Positions 6,857-14,570 of a stretch of DNA of 18,736 nt are shown piece after piece (within the stretch, counting starts at the first letter, position 1; each line of letters begins with the position of its first letter). Position numbers and translations under genes: made by a program. The notes under the pieces were generated by a model, which was not told the origin of the DNA, did no database searches, and saw only the letters and a list, made by a program, of their open reading frames with translations. Origin of the DNA: an uncultured Prevotellaceae bacterium (GTDB lineage Bacteria > Bacteroidota > Bacteroidia > Bacteroidales > Bacteroidaceae). The stretch spans positions 1 through 18,736 of the forward strand of contig CAMNHM010000043.1 in assembly GCA_946539475.1 (NCBI GenBank). The letters run 5' to 3'.

Positions 6857-6905
6857 AAATGGGATAGTACTGCTCGAGAGGAGAGTACTATTCCATTTGT
6901 TTTTG
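6857..6905 (+). terminator. Strong rho-independent terminator after rpmH
   Basis: A 15-bp stem (6857-6871 with 6884-6898, one G-T pair) with a 12-base loop, followed by GTTTTTG. It lies 30 bases after the rpmH stop. Confidence 0.9.
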
Positions 6906-6946
6906 CAGGAAAATTGCACATCACAAGCTATTTTGTGCCCATTTTT

Positions 6947-6977
6947 TTTGTTATTTGCCCAAATTGAAGTATCTTTG
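6947..6977 (+). promoter_or_regulatory. Promoter of the PASTA protein gene
   Basis: TTTG (6947-6950), 19 bases, TATCTTTG (6970-6977). The ATG at 6982 sits only five bases after the -7 box, so the transcript is predicted to be leaderless or nearly so. Confidence 0.8.
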
Positions 6978-6981
6978 CATC

Positions 6982-7662
6982 ATGATTGCGAAGCAGTTTT
7001 TCAAAAAGTTTGCAAGTTGGCACCTCTGGCTCAACTTGCTGGGGATGGTGGCATTCGTCGTCGCAGCTCTCGTAGGGCTGAAGTGGTGGCTGCTCAGCTA
7101 CACCCATCACGGAGAGTCGATCGAGGTGCCCGACCTCTACGGCAAGGACTATCGCCTGGCAATGGAGGAGGTGGACGAGCTCGGCCTGCGCATCATGGCC
7201 AACGACTCGACCTACATCAAGGACATGCCCGCCGGATGCGTCGTCGTGCAGTCGCCTGCCAAAGGCATGAACGTGAAGGAGGGTCGCACGATCTACGTGA
7301 CGATCAACTCGCTGACCATCCCTCGCGTACGCATACCCGACCTAGCCGGCAACAGCAGCTACCGACAGGCACTGGCTACGCTGCGGGCACTGGAGTTCCG
7401 CGTGCAGCAGCCCAAGCTCATCGACGGCGACAAAGACTGGGTCTACGGTCTGCAGGACAGTGAAGGTCACAACCTGCATGCCGGCGACATGGTGGCACGC
7501 GAGTCGCAGATTACACTGATCATTGGCAACGGTGCCAACGACGAATACGACTATTACGACGAAACGGAGGACACAGGCGGCAGCCTTGACGACGGCTACG
7601 AGGCTGACGGAGAGACCGTCGACGATTTCGAGCCCGTCGACATGGACCTGATATACGACTGA
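6982..7662 (+). CDS. Membrane-anchored PASTA domain protein
   Basis: A 226-residue protein with an N-terminal cytoplasmic stub, one transmembrane helix (about residues 17-36) and two PASTA domains (about 45-110, from IEVPDLYGKDY, and 112-183, from IPRVRIPDLAGN), then a very acidic tail rich in D, E and Y. PASTA domains bind muropeptides or cell-wall precursors; no kinase or transpeptidase domain is attached, as is common for Bacteroidetes PASTA proteins. An ATG-equivalent frame opens at 6955, but that start lies within the promoter and the N-terminus looks natural from MIAKQFF at 6982. It is followed 42 bases later by the RluD-like gene, so the two are probably co-transcribed. Confidence 0.88.
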   Translation: MIAKQFFKKFASWHLWLNLLGMVAFVVAALVGLKWWLLSYTHHGESIEVPDLYGKDYRLAMEEVDELGLRIMANDSTYIKDMPAGCVVVQSPAKGMNVKEGRTIYVTINSLTIPRVRIPDLAGNSSYRQALATLRALEFRVQQPKLIDGDKDWVYGLQDSEGHNLHAGDMVARESQITLIIGNGANDEYDYYDETEDTGGSLDDGYEADGETVDDFEPVDMDLIYD

Positions 7663-7704
7663 CGTGCCAGACGCCACAAACCTGACCTACCATTAATACT
7701 ACGG

Positions 7705-8796
7705 ATGACTATGACGGACGAAGAGGACATCATCGACGACGAGCTGGACGACCTGGCAGACGACGAGGCGGCTAGCAGCGACGACCAGCAGCTCTACGAG
7801 CATCTGAGGATGGAGGTAGACCGCGGGCAGGTGCCCCTGCGCATCGACAAGTACCTGACCGAGCACACCCAGCACTCCTCGCGCAACCGCATCCAGCAGG
7901 CAGCGGAGGCGGGATTCCTGTTCGTGAACGACCGTCCGGTGAAGAGTAATTATAAGGTACGCGCGGGCGACGTTATCACACTCCGACTCAACCGCCCACA
8001 CTTCGACACTACCATCGTGCCCGAAGAGATGCCGCTCGACGTGCGCTACGAAGACGACGACCTGATGGTGGTCTACAAGCCGGCAGGACTGGTAGTACAC
8101 CCAGGATGCGGCAACTTCCACGGCACACTCGTACACGCCATCGCATGGCACCTGCGCAACCTGCCCTCCTACGATCCCAACGACCCGCAGGTAGGACTCG
8201 TGCATCGCATCGACAAGGACACCAGCGGACTGCTCGTCGTGGCGAAGACTCCCGAAGCGAAGTCCAGCCTGGGCAAGCAGTTTTTCCGCCATCAGACGCA
8301 CCGCAGCTATGTGGCACTAGTGTGGGGGAACTTCGTCGAGGACGAAGGGCGCATCGAGGGAAACATCGGGCGCGACCCGCGCGACCGCCTGCGCATGGAG
8401 GTCTTCCCCCCCGACAGCGAGACGGGAAAACCCGCCGTCACCCACTATCGCGTGCTCGAGCGCTACGGATACACCACACTCGTTGAATGTCGCCTGGAGA
8501 CCGGACGCACCCACCAGATACGCGCCCACATGCGGCACATCGGGCATCCCCTCTTTGCCGACGAGCGCTACGGCGGATGTGAGATCCTGCGAGGCGAGCG
8601 GACTGCCAGCTACAAGGCTTACATACAGAACTGCTTCAAGCTATGTCCGCGGCAAGCATTGCACGCCCAGACCCTGGGTTTCCAGCATCCCTCGACGGGA
8701 CAGCAGATGGACTTCACCAGCGCCCTGCCCTCCGACCTGGAGGCACTTGTCGACAAATGGCGGGGAAGATTGAAAGTGAAGAATGAAGAGTATTAA
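7705..8796 (+). CDS. rluD: RluA/RluD-type 23S rRNA pseudouridine synthase
   Basis: A 363-residue RluA-family pseudouridine synthase. After an acidic leader (about 1-35) comes an S4 RNA-binding domain (about 43-95), then the catalytic domain with HRIDKDTSGLLV (167-178; catalytic Asp170 in the HRLD-type motif) and GRTHQIRAH near the C-terminal part. RluD modifies helix 69 of 23S rRNA; which sites this enzyme modifies is inferred from family architecture. An alternative ATG lies two codons in. The last residues (LKVKNEEY) and the stop codon are encoded by the heptanucleotide array at 8774-8825 and look like an added tail rather than part of the family. Confidence 0.9.
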   Translation: MTMTDEEDIIDDELDDLADDEAASSDDQQLYEHLRMEVDRGQVPLRIDKYLTEHTQHSSRNRIQQAAEAGFLFVNDRPVKSNYKVRAGDVITLRLNRPHFDTTIVPEEMPLDVRYEDDDLMVVYKPAGLVVHPGCGNFHGTLVHAIAWHLRNLPSYDPNDPQVGLVHRIDKDTSGLLVVAKTPEAKSSLGKQFFRHQTHRSYVALVWGNFVEDEGRIEGNIGRDPRDRLRMEVFPPDSETGKPAVTHYRVLERYGYTTLVECRLETGRTHQIRAHMRHIGHPLFADERYGGCEILRGERTASYKAYIQNCFKLCPRQALHAQTLGFQHPSTGQQMDFTSALPSDLEALVDKWRGRLKVKNEEY

Positions 8797-8884
8797 GTGA
8801 AAAGTGAAGAGTGAAGAGTGAAGAATTTGCTACCGCATCAAGTAATCATAATTACTCATTACTAATTACTCATTACTAATTAAG
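8774..8884 (+). repeat. Composite heptanucleotide element between rluD and ddl
   Basis: About seven heptamers of AGTGAAG type (8774-8825) are followed by a unique 25-base core (about 8824-8850) that ends in GTAATCATAA, and then by about five ATTACTC/ATTACTA heptamers (8851-8884). The core's end matches the head of the arrays at 4376-4385 and 4661-4670. The rluD stop is inside the first array. The stretch holds no gene. Confidence 0.85.
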
Positions 8885-8907
8885 AAGATACAACATACAG
8901 CAACATA

Positions 8908-9897
8908 ATGAAACAACAAAAACGTACGATAGCCATCGTCTGCGGTGGCGACAGCAGCGAGCACGATGTCTCGCTACGCTCTGCTCAGGGGCTCTACTCC
9001 TTCTTCGACAAAGAGCGGTATAACATCTATGTGGTCGACATGAAAGGTACTGACTGGCAGGTGGACCTGCCCGACGGCACCACCTCACGCGTCAGGATGC
9101 ACGACTTCTCCTTCCGCGAAGGCAACAAGACACGCCATTTCGACTACGCCTATATCACCATCCACGGGACACCGGGCGAGAACGGAATCCTGCAGGGATA
9201 TTTCGACCTGCTCCACATTCCCTACAGCACCAGTGGCGTGCTGGTTGAAGCCATGACGTTCGACAAGTTTGTGCTCAACCAGTATCTCAAGGGCTACGGC
9301 GTGCGCGTGGCAGAGAGCGTCCTCGTCCGCCGCGGCAGCGAGCAGTTTATCGACGAGCAAGCCATTGTCGACACCATCGGCATGCCTTGCTTCGTGAAGC
9401 CTGCCAACGACGGCAGCTCCTTCGGAGTGTCGAAGGTGAAGAATCCCGACCAGCTGGCTCCCGCCATCCGCGTGGCCATGATGGAGAGCGACGAGGTGAT
9501 GATCGAGTCGTTCCTAGAAGGCACAGAGATCACCGTCGGCTGCTACAAGACAAAGGACAAGCAGGTGGTGTTCCCCGTGACGGAGGTGGTGACGAAGAAC
9601 GAGTTCTTCGACTACGACGCGAAGTATAACGGGCAGGTCGAAGAGATCACACCTGCACGCATCCCCGCCGAGCAGGCAGAACGGGCACAGAAGCTCACCT
9701 CCTCCATCTACGACATCCTGCACTGCAACGGCATCATCCGCATCGATTATATCATCTCGCCTAAAGGCGACATCTCTATGCTCGAGATCAACACCACGCC
9801 CGGAATGACTGCCACGAGCTTCATTCCACAGCAGGTGCGTGCTGCAGGACTCTCGATGAGCGACGTGCTATCCGACATCGTTGAAAACCAATTCTGA
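8908..9897 (+). CDS. ddl: D-alanine--D-alanine ligase
   Basis: A 329-residue ATP-grasp ligase that joins two D-alanines for the peptidoglycan precursor, in the cytoplasm. Seen motifs: GGDSSEHDVS (13-22), HGTPGENG (86-93, the first ligand loop), KPANDGSSFGV (164-174), the omega-loop region FFDYDAKY (233-240) and the metal-binding LEINTTPGMT (292-301). The DYDAKY loop is of the D-Ala-D-Ala type and gives no sign of a D-lactate-specific resistance ligase. It is the first gene of a compact unit with the acyltransferase (4-base gap) and the NigD-like gene. No clear promoter is seen; the heptanucleotide element occupies the upstream region. Confidence 0.95.
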   Translation: MKQQKRTIAIVCGGDSSEHDVSLRSAQGLYSFFDKERYNIYVVDMKGTDWQVDLPDGTTSRVRMHDFSFREGNKTRHFDYAYITIHGTPGENGILQGYFDLLHIPYSTSGVLVEAMTFDKFVLNQYLKGYGVRVAESVLVRRGSEQFIDEQAIVDTIGMPCFVKPANDGSSFGVSKVKNPDQLAPAIRVAMMESDEVMIESFLEGTEITVGCYKTKDKQVVFPVTEVVTKNEFFDYDAKYNGQVEEITPARIPAEQAERAQKLTSSIYDILHCNGIIRIDYIISPKGDISMLEINTTPGMTATSFIPQQVRAAGLSMSDVLSDIVENQF

Positions 9898-9901
9898 CAG
9901 T

Positions 9902-11017
9902 ATGCTCAGCACCTACGACGCCATACGCCCCTTCGAGGCCTACGAGTTGCCCGATGCCTACAGCCGACTGGAAAGCGACCCACAATTCAAGGCGGTCGTC
10001 GCCTACCTCTACCCGCAGGTGTCCTTCGAGGCTATCATGCGGAAAATGCGGGGATGCACGACGTGCCTCGAATTCCAGAAAGCATTCTGCTATCCTTTCC
10101 TGAAGGAGCTGATGAGTAAGGCTTCCAAGGGATTCGACATCGACGTACAGGCCATCGACGTTTCGCGCAGATACACCTTCGTCTCCAACCATCGCGACAT
10201 CGTGCTCGACTCCGCCTTGCTCGATGTGCTGCTGATCGACGCAGGGGCAGAGACCACTACCGAGATTGCCATCGGCGACAACCTACTGGCGGCTCCATGG
10301 ATCAAGGACCTGGTGCGCATCAACAAGTCGTTCATCGTAGAGCGCTCGCTGCCCCCACGCGAGATGCTGGCGGCATCGAAGCGACTGGCAGAGTACATGC
10401 ACCTCGTGGTCAACGAAAAGCACGACAACATCTGGATTGCCCAGCGCGAAGGGCGCGCCAAGGACAGCGACGACCGTACGCAGCCCAGCATCCTGAAGAT
10501 GATGGCGATGGGTGGTGAGGGTTCCATCATCGACAGGCTGAAGCAGCTGCACATCGTGCCGCTGAGCATCAGCTACGAATACGACCCCTGCGACTTCCTC
10601 AAGGCTCGCGAGTATCAGCTGAAGCGCGACATCCCTGGCTGGCACAAGACAAAGGCCGACGACGTCGAATCGATGCGCACGGGAATCATGGGCTATAAGG
10701 GAGAGGTGCACTACCACTGTGCTCCATGTATCGACGACTGGCTCGACACACTGCCTGCCGACATGCCACGCGGAGAACTCTTCGACACCGTCGCTGCACA
10801 TATCGACGCTGAAATCCACAGCCACTACCGCCTCTATGCCTCTAACCGCGTGGCGGCAGGTGCTGAGAGCACCGACGAGGAGCGACAGGCATTCGCCTCG
10901 TACGTCGACAGCCAGCTTGCCAAGATACAGCTGGATGCTCCCGACGAGCCGTTCCTGCGCGAGCGGATCGTCACCATGTACGCCAACCCCTATCACAATC
11001 ATCTCCACGCCCTATGA
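9902..11017 (+). CDS. Glycerolipid-type acyltransferase (PlsC/PlsB-like fold)
   Basis: A 371-residue protein I assign to the Bacteroidetes acyltransferases related to glycerol-3-phosphate/lysophosphatidate acyltransferases. The catalytic block is probably NHRDIVLDS (96-104), followed by IAIGDNLL...PWI (122-134), FIVERS (144-149) and REGRAKDSDD (182-191), which correspond in order to acyltransferase motifs I to III. The His-to-Asp spacing in NHRDIVLD is five residues rather than the canonical four. A frame opens at 9881 with TTG inside ddl, but ATG 9902, four bases after the ddl stop, is the better start. Its stop overlaps the ATG of the next gene (ATGA). The acyl donor and acceptor are unknown; it would act at the inner membrane's cytoplasmic face. 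Confidence 0.8.
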   Translation: MLSTYDAIRPFEAYELPDAYSRLESDPQFKAVVAYLYPQVSFEAIMRKMRGCTTCLEFQKAFCYPFLKELMSKASKGFDIDVQAIDVSRRYTFVSNHRDIVLDSALLDVLLIDAGAETTTEIAIGDNLLAAPWIKDLVRINKSFIVERSLPPREMLAASKRLAEYMHLVVNEKHDNIWIAQREGRAKDSDDRTQPSILKMMAMGGEGSIIDRLKQLHIVPLSISYEYDPCDFLKAREYQLKRDIPGWHKTKADDVESMRTGIMGYKGEVHYHCAPCIDDWLDTLPADMPRGELFDTVAAHIDAEIHSHYRLYASNRVAAGAESTDEERQAFASYVDSQLAKIQLDAPDEPFLRERIVTMYANPYHNHLHAL

Positions 11018-11670
11018 AGATATCCTCCCTCTGCTCCACCTTGATAGCCACCAGCCTGCTTGCAGCATGCACGGTAGACTCCTACGAAAAAGGCGATGGC
11101 GAGCTGTCGCTGCTGACTGCCGACCTGGTTGAGGCCCATGTCGATGCCGACAAGAAGGTCACCTTCGTGGAGACCGACCAGAGCGAACGGCTCACGCTGA
11201 CGCCAGCCGCCACGGCACAATGGATAGAGACCGCCGACACCGTCTACCGTGCGCTCCTCTATTATAATAAGGTGGAAGAAGGGAAAGCCGATCCCGTCAG
11301 CCTGGGATGGGTGGGCGTGCTGCCTCCCCGCGACAGCATCCAGGGCGGCATGAAGAGCGACCCCATCCACGTCGAGAGCATGTGGCTGGCAAAGAACAGG
11401 AAATACCTCAACCTGCGGCTACGCCTGCTGACAGGCAACAGCGACGACGACGAGGCGCGCCACTCCATCGGCGTCGTCAGCGATCACGCCCTTTCTTCGG
11501 CCAACCACGCACGGCTGTATCTCTACCACGACCAGGGCGGCGTGCCTGAGTACTACTCTTCCGTCAGCTACGCTAGCATTCCCCTGGCAGACATTGCCGC
11601 CGACACGCTGACGATCACCGTCAACACCTACGACGGCCCCGTCAGTCGGACGTTCGTTTGCCGTCCATAG
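11014..11670 (+). CDS. NigD-like lipoprotein
   Basis: A 218-residue lipoprotein: signal peptide with lipobox LLAAC, lipidated Cys19. After it comes an N-terminal small-barrel domain, and a C-terminal domain with YLNLRLRLLTGN and LYLYHDQGG, as in NigD-like proteins of Bacteroidales. NigD was named from a bacteriocin (nigrescin) cluster in Prevotella nigrescens, but this family is widespread and its role is unclear. No other bacteriocin gene is visible here. Its ATG overlaps the acyltransferase stop by four bases, so the pair is translationally coupled. It converges on the YitT gene, with 13 bases between stops. Confidence 0.82.
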   Translation: MKISSLCSTLIATSLLAACTVDSYEKGDGELSLLTADLVEAHVDADKKVTFVETDQSERLTLTPAATAQWIETADTVYRALLYYNKVEEGKADPVSLGWVGVLPPRDSIQGGMKSDPIHVESMWLAKNRKYLNLRLRLLTGNSDDDEARHSIGVVSDHALSSANHARLYLYHDQGGVPEYYSSVSYASIPLADIAADTLTITVNTYDGPVSRTFVCRP

Positions 11671-11683
11671 CGAGGCGCGACAA

Positions 11684-12595
11684 TTATGAATTGTCACTCG
11701 GCCCCTTGGCAATCTTCCGGCGCATCTTGAAGCGATCGAAGCCTTCGCCGTAGACACCGATGACAGCACTCTGCGAGACGAAGGCCGTCGGGTCGATCTC
11801 ATTGATGATGCGGAAGATGACATCACTCTGGCGACGTTTTGCCAGCACAAAGAGCATCTTCACCTCCTTACCCGAATAGAATCCGTGGGCATCGATCGTC
11901 GTGCAGCCGCGGTGCGGCTCCTTGTTGATACGACGGCCTATCTCCAGATACTTGTCGGAGATGATAAAGAACTGCACCGAGCTGCGCATCGAGTTCACCA
12001 CCTGGTCGATACAGAAGGCAGTGACGTAGAGCACGACATATCCGTAGATCACCTTCTCCCAGTCTCTCAGCACGAAATAGCTGCTGGTGATGATGATGAC
12101 GTCGCAGATCATGATGACGCGTCCCAGCGAGACGTCGCGATACTTGTTGACGATGGCAGCGATGATGTCGGTGCCGCCCGTCGAACCGTTGTTGGCCAGT
12201 CCTAGGCCTACGCCACAGCCGCAGAACACACTGCCGATAATGGCTGCCATGAAAGGCTGGTCGGACAGCAAGTGCCCCGTATACGTCTCGGTTGCCACGC
12301 CTACCGCAACTGTCAGCACCGTAACGGCAAAGATGGTCTTCAGGCAGAACTTCAGCCCGAGGATTCTCAGGGCGAAGAGCAGCAGCCCGGCGTTGATGAC
12401 GAAATAGGAGAACTGCACGGGTATGCCCGTTGCCCAGTAGAGGATGGAGGTGATACCCGCCACGCCTCCCGTGGTGATGTTGTTGGGCAGGAGGAACACG
12501 GCCCATCCTATACAGTAGGAGAGCATCGCGATGGTGATCATCACGTAGTCCTTTGCCTCACGCCAGATAAAAGCTTTTGTCGGTCTTTCCATCAT
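11684..12595 (-). CDS. YitT family membrane protein (DUF2179 domain)
   Basis: A 303-residue protein with about five to six hydrophobic segments in residues 15-200 (for example the stretch around LPNNITTGGVAGITS and GLGLANNGSTGGTDIIAA, family-typical glycine-rich loops) and a C-terminal soluble DUF2179 domain (about 220-290, with GCTTIDAHGFYSGKEVKML). The family's substrate is unknown; some members are annotated as transporters without proof. The frame is open to 12691, but that part overlaps the SPFH gene in another frame; MMERPTKAF at 12595 follows the SPFH stop by four bases, which fits coupled translation. It is the last gene of the NfeD/methyltransferase/SPFH/YitT run. Confidence 0.9.
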   Translation of the reverse strand: MMERPTKAFIWREAKDYVMITIAMLSYCIGWAVFLLPNNITTGGVAGITSILYWATGIPVQFSYFVINAGLLLFALRILGLKFCLKTIFAVTVLTVAVGVATETYTGHLLSDQPFMAAIIGSVFCGCGVGLGLANNGSTGGTDIIAAIVNKYRDVSLGRVIMICDVIIITSSYFVLRDWEKVIYGYVVLYVTAFCIDQVVNSMRSSVQFFIISDKYLEIGRRINKEPHRGCTTIDAHGFYSGKEVKMLFVLAKRRQSDVIFRIINEIDPTAFVSQSAVIGVYGEGFDRFKMRRKIAKGPSDNS

Positions 12596-12599
12596 CTTG

Positions 12600-13553
12600 T
12601 CATTCAGCCTTGAAAAGATCCTTGATACCTCCGATGCTGCCCAGCAGGTTGGTAGCCTCATAGGGCAGGTAGACAGTCTTCGTCTTGTCACCCTCCGCCA
12701 GCTCTTGCATCATCTGGATATACTTCTGCGCCAGGAGGTAGTTGGCAGGATTGGTCGACTTGCCCACTGCCTGCGTGATGAGCTCAATGGCCTTCGCCTC
12801 AGCCTCAGCCTTGCGGATGCGAGCCTGCGCCTCGCCCTCAGCCTGCAGGATGGCCTCCTGGCGGGCAGCCTCGGCACGGTTGATGATGGCCGTCTTCTCG
12901 CCTTCCGATGCCAGGATCTCGGCCGCCTTCTGGCCTTCCGAGGTCAGTATCTGTGCGCGCTTGTTACGCTCTGCCTGCATCTGCTTCTCCATTGCCGTCA
13001 GCACGGAGCTCGGCGGGGTGATGTCCTGCAGCTCGACGCGGTTCACCTTCACGCCCCACTTGTCGGTGGCATCGTCGAGCACGGCCGAGAGCTTCTTGTT
13101 GATCGTGTCGCGCGAGGTCAGCGTCTCGTCAAGCTCCAGCTCGCCGATGATGTTTCGCAGGGTGGTCTGCGTGAGCTTCTCGATGGCGTTGGGCAGGTTG
13201 TTAATCTCGTACGTGGCCTTGAAAGGGTCTACGATCTGGAAGTAGAGCAGGGCGTTGATCTCCGTCTGCACGTTGTCCTTCGTGATGACGTTCTGCTTGG
13301 GGAAGTCATACACCTGCTCACGCAGGTCGATGGTCGTCGAGTTCTGGTAGCGCCCGTGACTCAGCACGACGATGCTCTTTGCCTTGTCGATGAAAGGGAT
13401 GATGATGTTGATGCCAGGCTTCAGGGTGGCATAATAGCGTCCTAGGCGCTCTACGATCTTTGTCTCCGACTGCGGTATGATGACCAGTGCCATCTTGGCG
13501 AAGATCACCACGCAGACGATGATGGCTATCAATACATAACTCATAATGTCCAT
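12600..13553 (-). CDS. SPFH/stomatin-like (paraslipin-type) protein
   Basis: A 317-residue membrane protein of the SPFH family. An N-terminal transmembrane segment (about residues 4-26) is followed by the SPFH domain, with ETKIVERLGRY, LREQVYDFP and ALLYFQIVDP, then an Ala/Glu/Lys-rich coiled coil (about 185-260) and a C-terminal segment. These proteins oligomerise into membrane-bound cages or microdomains and are commonly paired with NfeD proteins, which are proposed to act with them in membrane protein quality control. The frame is open back to 13676, but that reaches into the methyltransferase gene; MDIMSYVL at 13553 gives the family-typical N-terminus. It lies 58 bases after the methyltransferase. 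Confidence 0.93.
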   Translation of the reverse strand: MDIMSYVLIAIIVCVVIFAKMALVIIPQSETKIVERLGRYYATLKPGINIIIPFIDKAKSIVVLSHGRYQNSTTIDLREQVYDFPKQNVITKDNVQTEINALLYFQIVDPFKATYEINNLPNAIEKLTQTTLRNIIGELELDETLTSRDTINKKLSAVLDDATDKWGVKVNRVELQDITPPSSVLTAMEKQMQAERNKRAQILTSEGQKAAEILASEGEKTAIINRAEAARQEAILQAEGEAQARIRKAEAEAKAIELITQAVGKSTNPANYLLAQKYIQMMQELAEGDKTKTVYLPYEATNLLGSIGGIKDLFKAE

Positions 13554-13611
13554 TACTATTTGCTGTTTTTTTAGGGGATGATTGCTGTTACATTGATTTG
13601 TGCTGAAAGAG

Positions 13612-14526
13612 TCACTGCACGGGTTTCCGCAGCACCCACTTCTGGTAGGTGAGCACATCGGTGCAGGCAAAGTCATAGCCCAGGTAGCCCAGGATGATGT
13701 TCGTCACGAACTGGTCGGGCAGGGCCCAGAACATCAGCTTCGCCAGCCGCGGGCGCTCCAGGATCTTTGCCGCCTTGCGCTCGAGGTTCTTCAGGTCGGG
13801 ACGGATATTCTCGGAGTAGTCCGTCTGGCTCTCGATGGTCAGCCCGCAGTTCGTGTAGTGGCGGTTCAGCTCGTCCGTCGACTCGATCAGTGCGCAGGCA
13901 CCTCCCTTCGAGAGCAGGGCGATGGCTTTCTGGATGCGCTCGTCGTAGGTGGTGAAGGGAGCCCCCAGGCCGTAGTCGTAGACCACCATCCTCCCGCCAG
14001 GCTTCAGCACGCGCTGCACTTCGCGGTAGATGCGCTCCTTGTCGGAGTTGTGGACGATGGTCTCGATGGCATACATCACGTCGACGGAGCAGTCGTCGAA
14101 CTGCTGCAGGTTGCAGTAGTCGGCACGATAGAGGTGGACGTTCTCCGGGATGTCCTTCCTGCGCATCGGCGACAGGTCGATGCCGTAGAACGTGGCCTTC
14201 GGATACCTACGTGCCAGGTAGAAGATGTTAGAGCCCTGTCCGAAGCCGAACTCCAGCACGCTGTCGCCATCTTTGATGAGCTCCGAGATGGAATCGGGCT
14301 GACGGTAGACATCCTTGTCGGTGAACGTCCCGTCTTCCGAGATGCGGAAGTGCATGAAGCCGTCCTGCGAGTGGAAGCGTCGATAGGCCCACATATTAAT
14401 ACGGTAGTAGGAGCGTATCTGCCTAAGAGAGTTTTTCTCGCCCCTGATGTACTTGTCGAGGTCGAGGAAGCGCCCCATCGCGTCGATCTTGGCGTGCAGG
14501 CGCTGAATGCCGGTTGTCGTTTCCAT
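13612..14526 (-). CDS. Class I SAM-dependent methyltransferase
   Basis: A 304-residue methyltransferase with the AdoMet motif I VLEFGFGQGSN (90-100), the post-I acidic strand FYGIDLSP (113-120), DVMYAIETIVH at motif IV and VLKPGGRMVVYDYG at motif V. The order and spacing resemble small-molecule or lipid/quinone methyltransferases such as the sterol/gamma-tocopherol type, but the substrate cannot be deduced. It sits between NfeD and SPFH genes, which are usually adjacent, so it may be inserted or may act on membrane lipids in the same process; that is inference. Its ATG is directly preceded by a heptanucleotide array (14527-14570). Confidence 0.85.
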   Translation of the reverse strand: METTTGIQRLHAKIDAMGRFLDLDKYIRGEKNSLRQIRSYYRINMWAYRRFHSQDGFMHFRISEDGTFTDKDVYRQPDSISELIKDGDSVLEFGFGQGSNIFYLARRYPKATFYGIDLSPMRRKDIPENVHLYRADYCNLQQFDDCSVDVMYAIETIVHNSDKERIYREVQRVLKPGGRMVVYDYGLGAPFTTYDERIQKAIALLSKGGACALIESTDELNRHYTNCGLTIESQTDYSENIRPDLKNLERKAAKILERPRLAKLMFWALPDQFVTNIILGYLGYDFACTDVLTYQKWVLRKPVQ

Positions 14527-14570
14527 TAGTGAGTGGTGAAAGGTGAAAGGTGAGTGGTGAAGGGTGACAA
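14527..14570 (-). repeat. Heptanucleotide array between NfeD and methyltransferase genes
   Basis: On the plus strand, heptamers of GTGGTGA/AAGGTGA/AGGGTGA type fill the whole 44-base gap between the NfeD stop and the methyltransferase ATG. The start codon's upstream region is therefore made of repeat, with no recognisable ribosome-binding site. Confidence 0.85.

Noticed and set aside
6955..6981. Upstream start for the PASTA protein
   Set aside because: This start lies inside the -7/-33 promoter region; MIAKQFF at 6982 gives the natural N-terminus.
8908..9897. Vancomycin-resistance type ligase
   Set aside because: The omega-loop region reads DYDAKY, as in ordinary D-Ala-D-Ala ligases, and no vanH or vanX gene accompanies it.
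9881..9901. TTG start for the acyltransferase overlapping ddl
   Set aside because: An ATG four bases after the ddl stop gives a normal start, and the extra residues are ddl sequence in another frame.
11679..11695. Bidirectional terminator between the NigD-like and YitT genes
   Set aside because: GACAATT/AATTGTC forms a 7-bp stem across the YitT stop, but it is AT-rich and has no T-run on either side; too weak to call.
12596..12691. N-terminal extension of the YitT protein
   Set aside because: The 32 extra codons are the 3' end of the SPFH gene in another frame and do not resemble the family.
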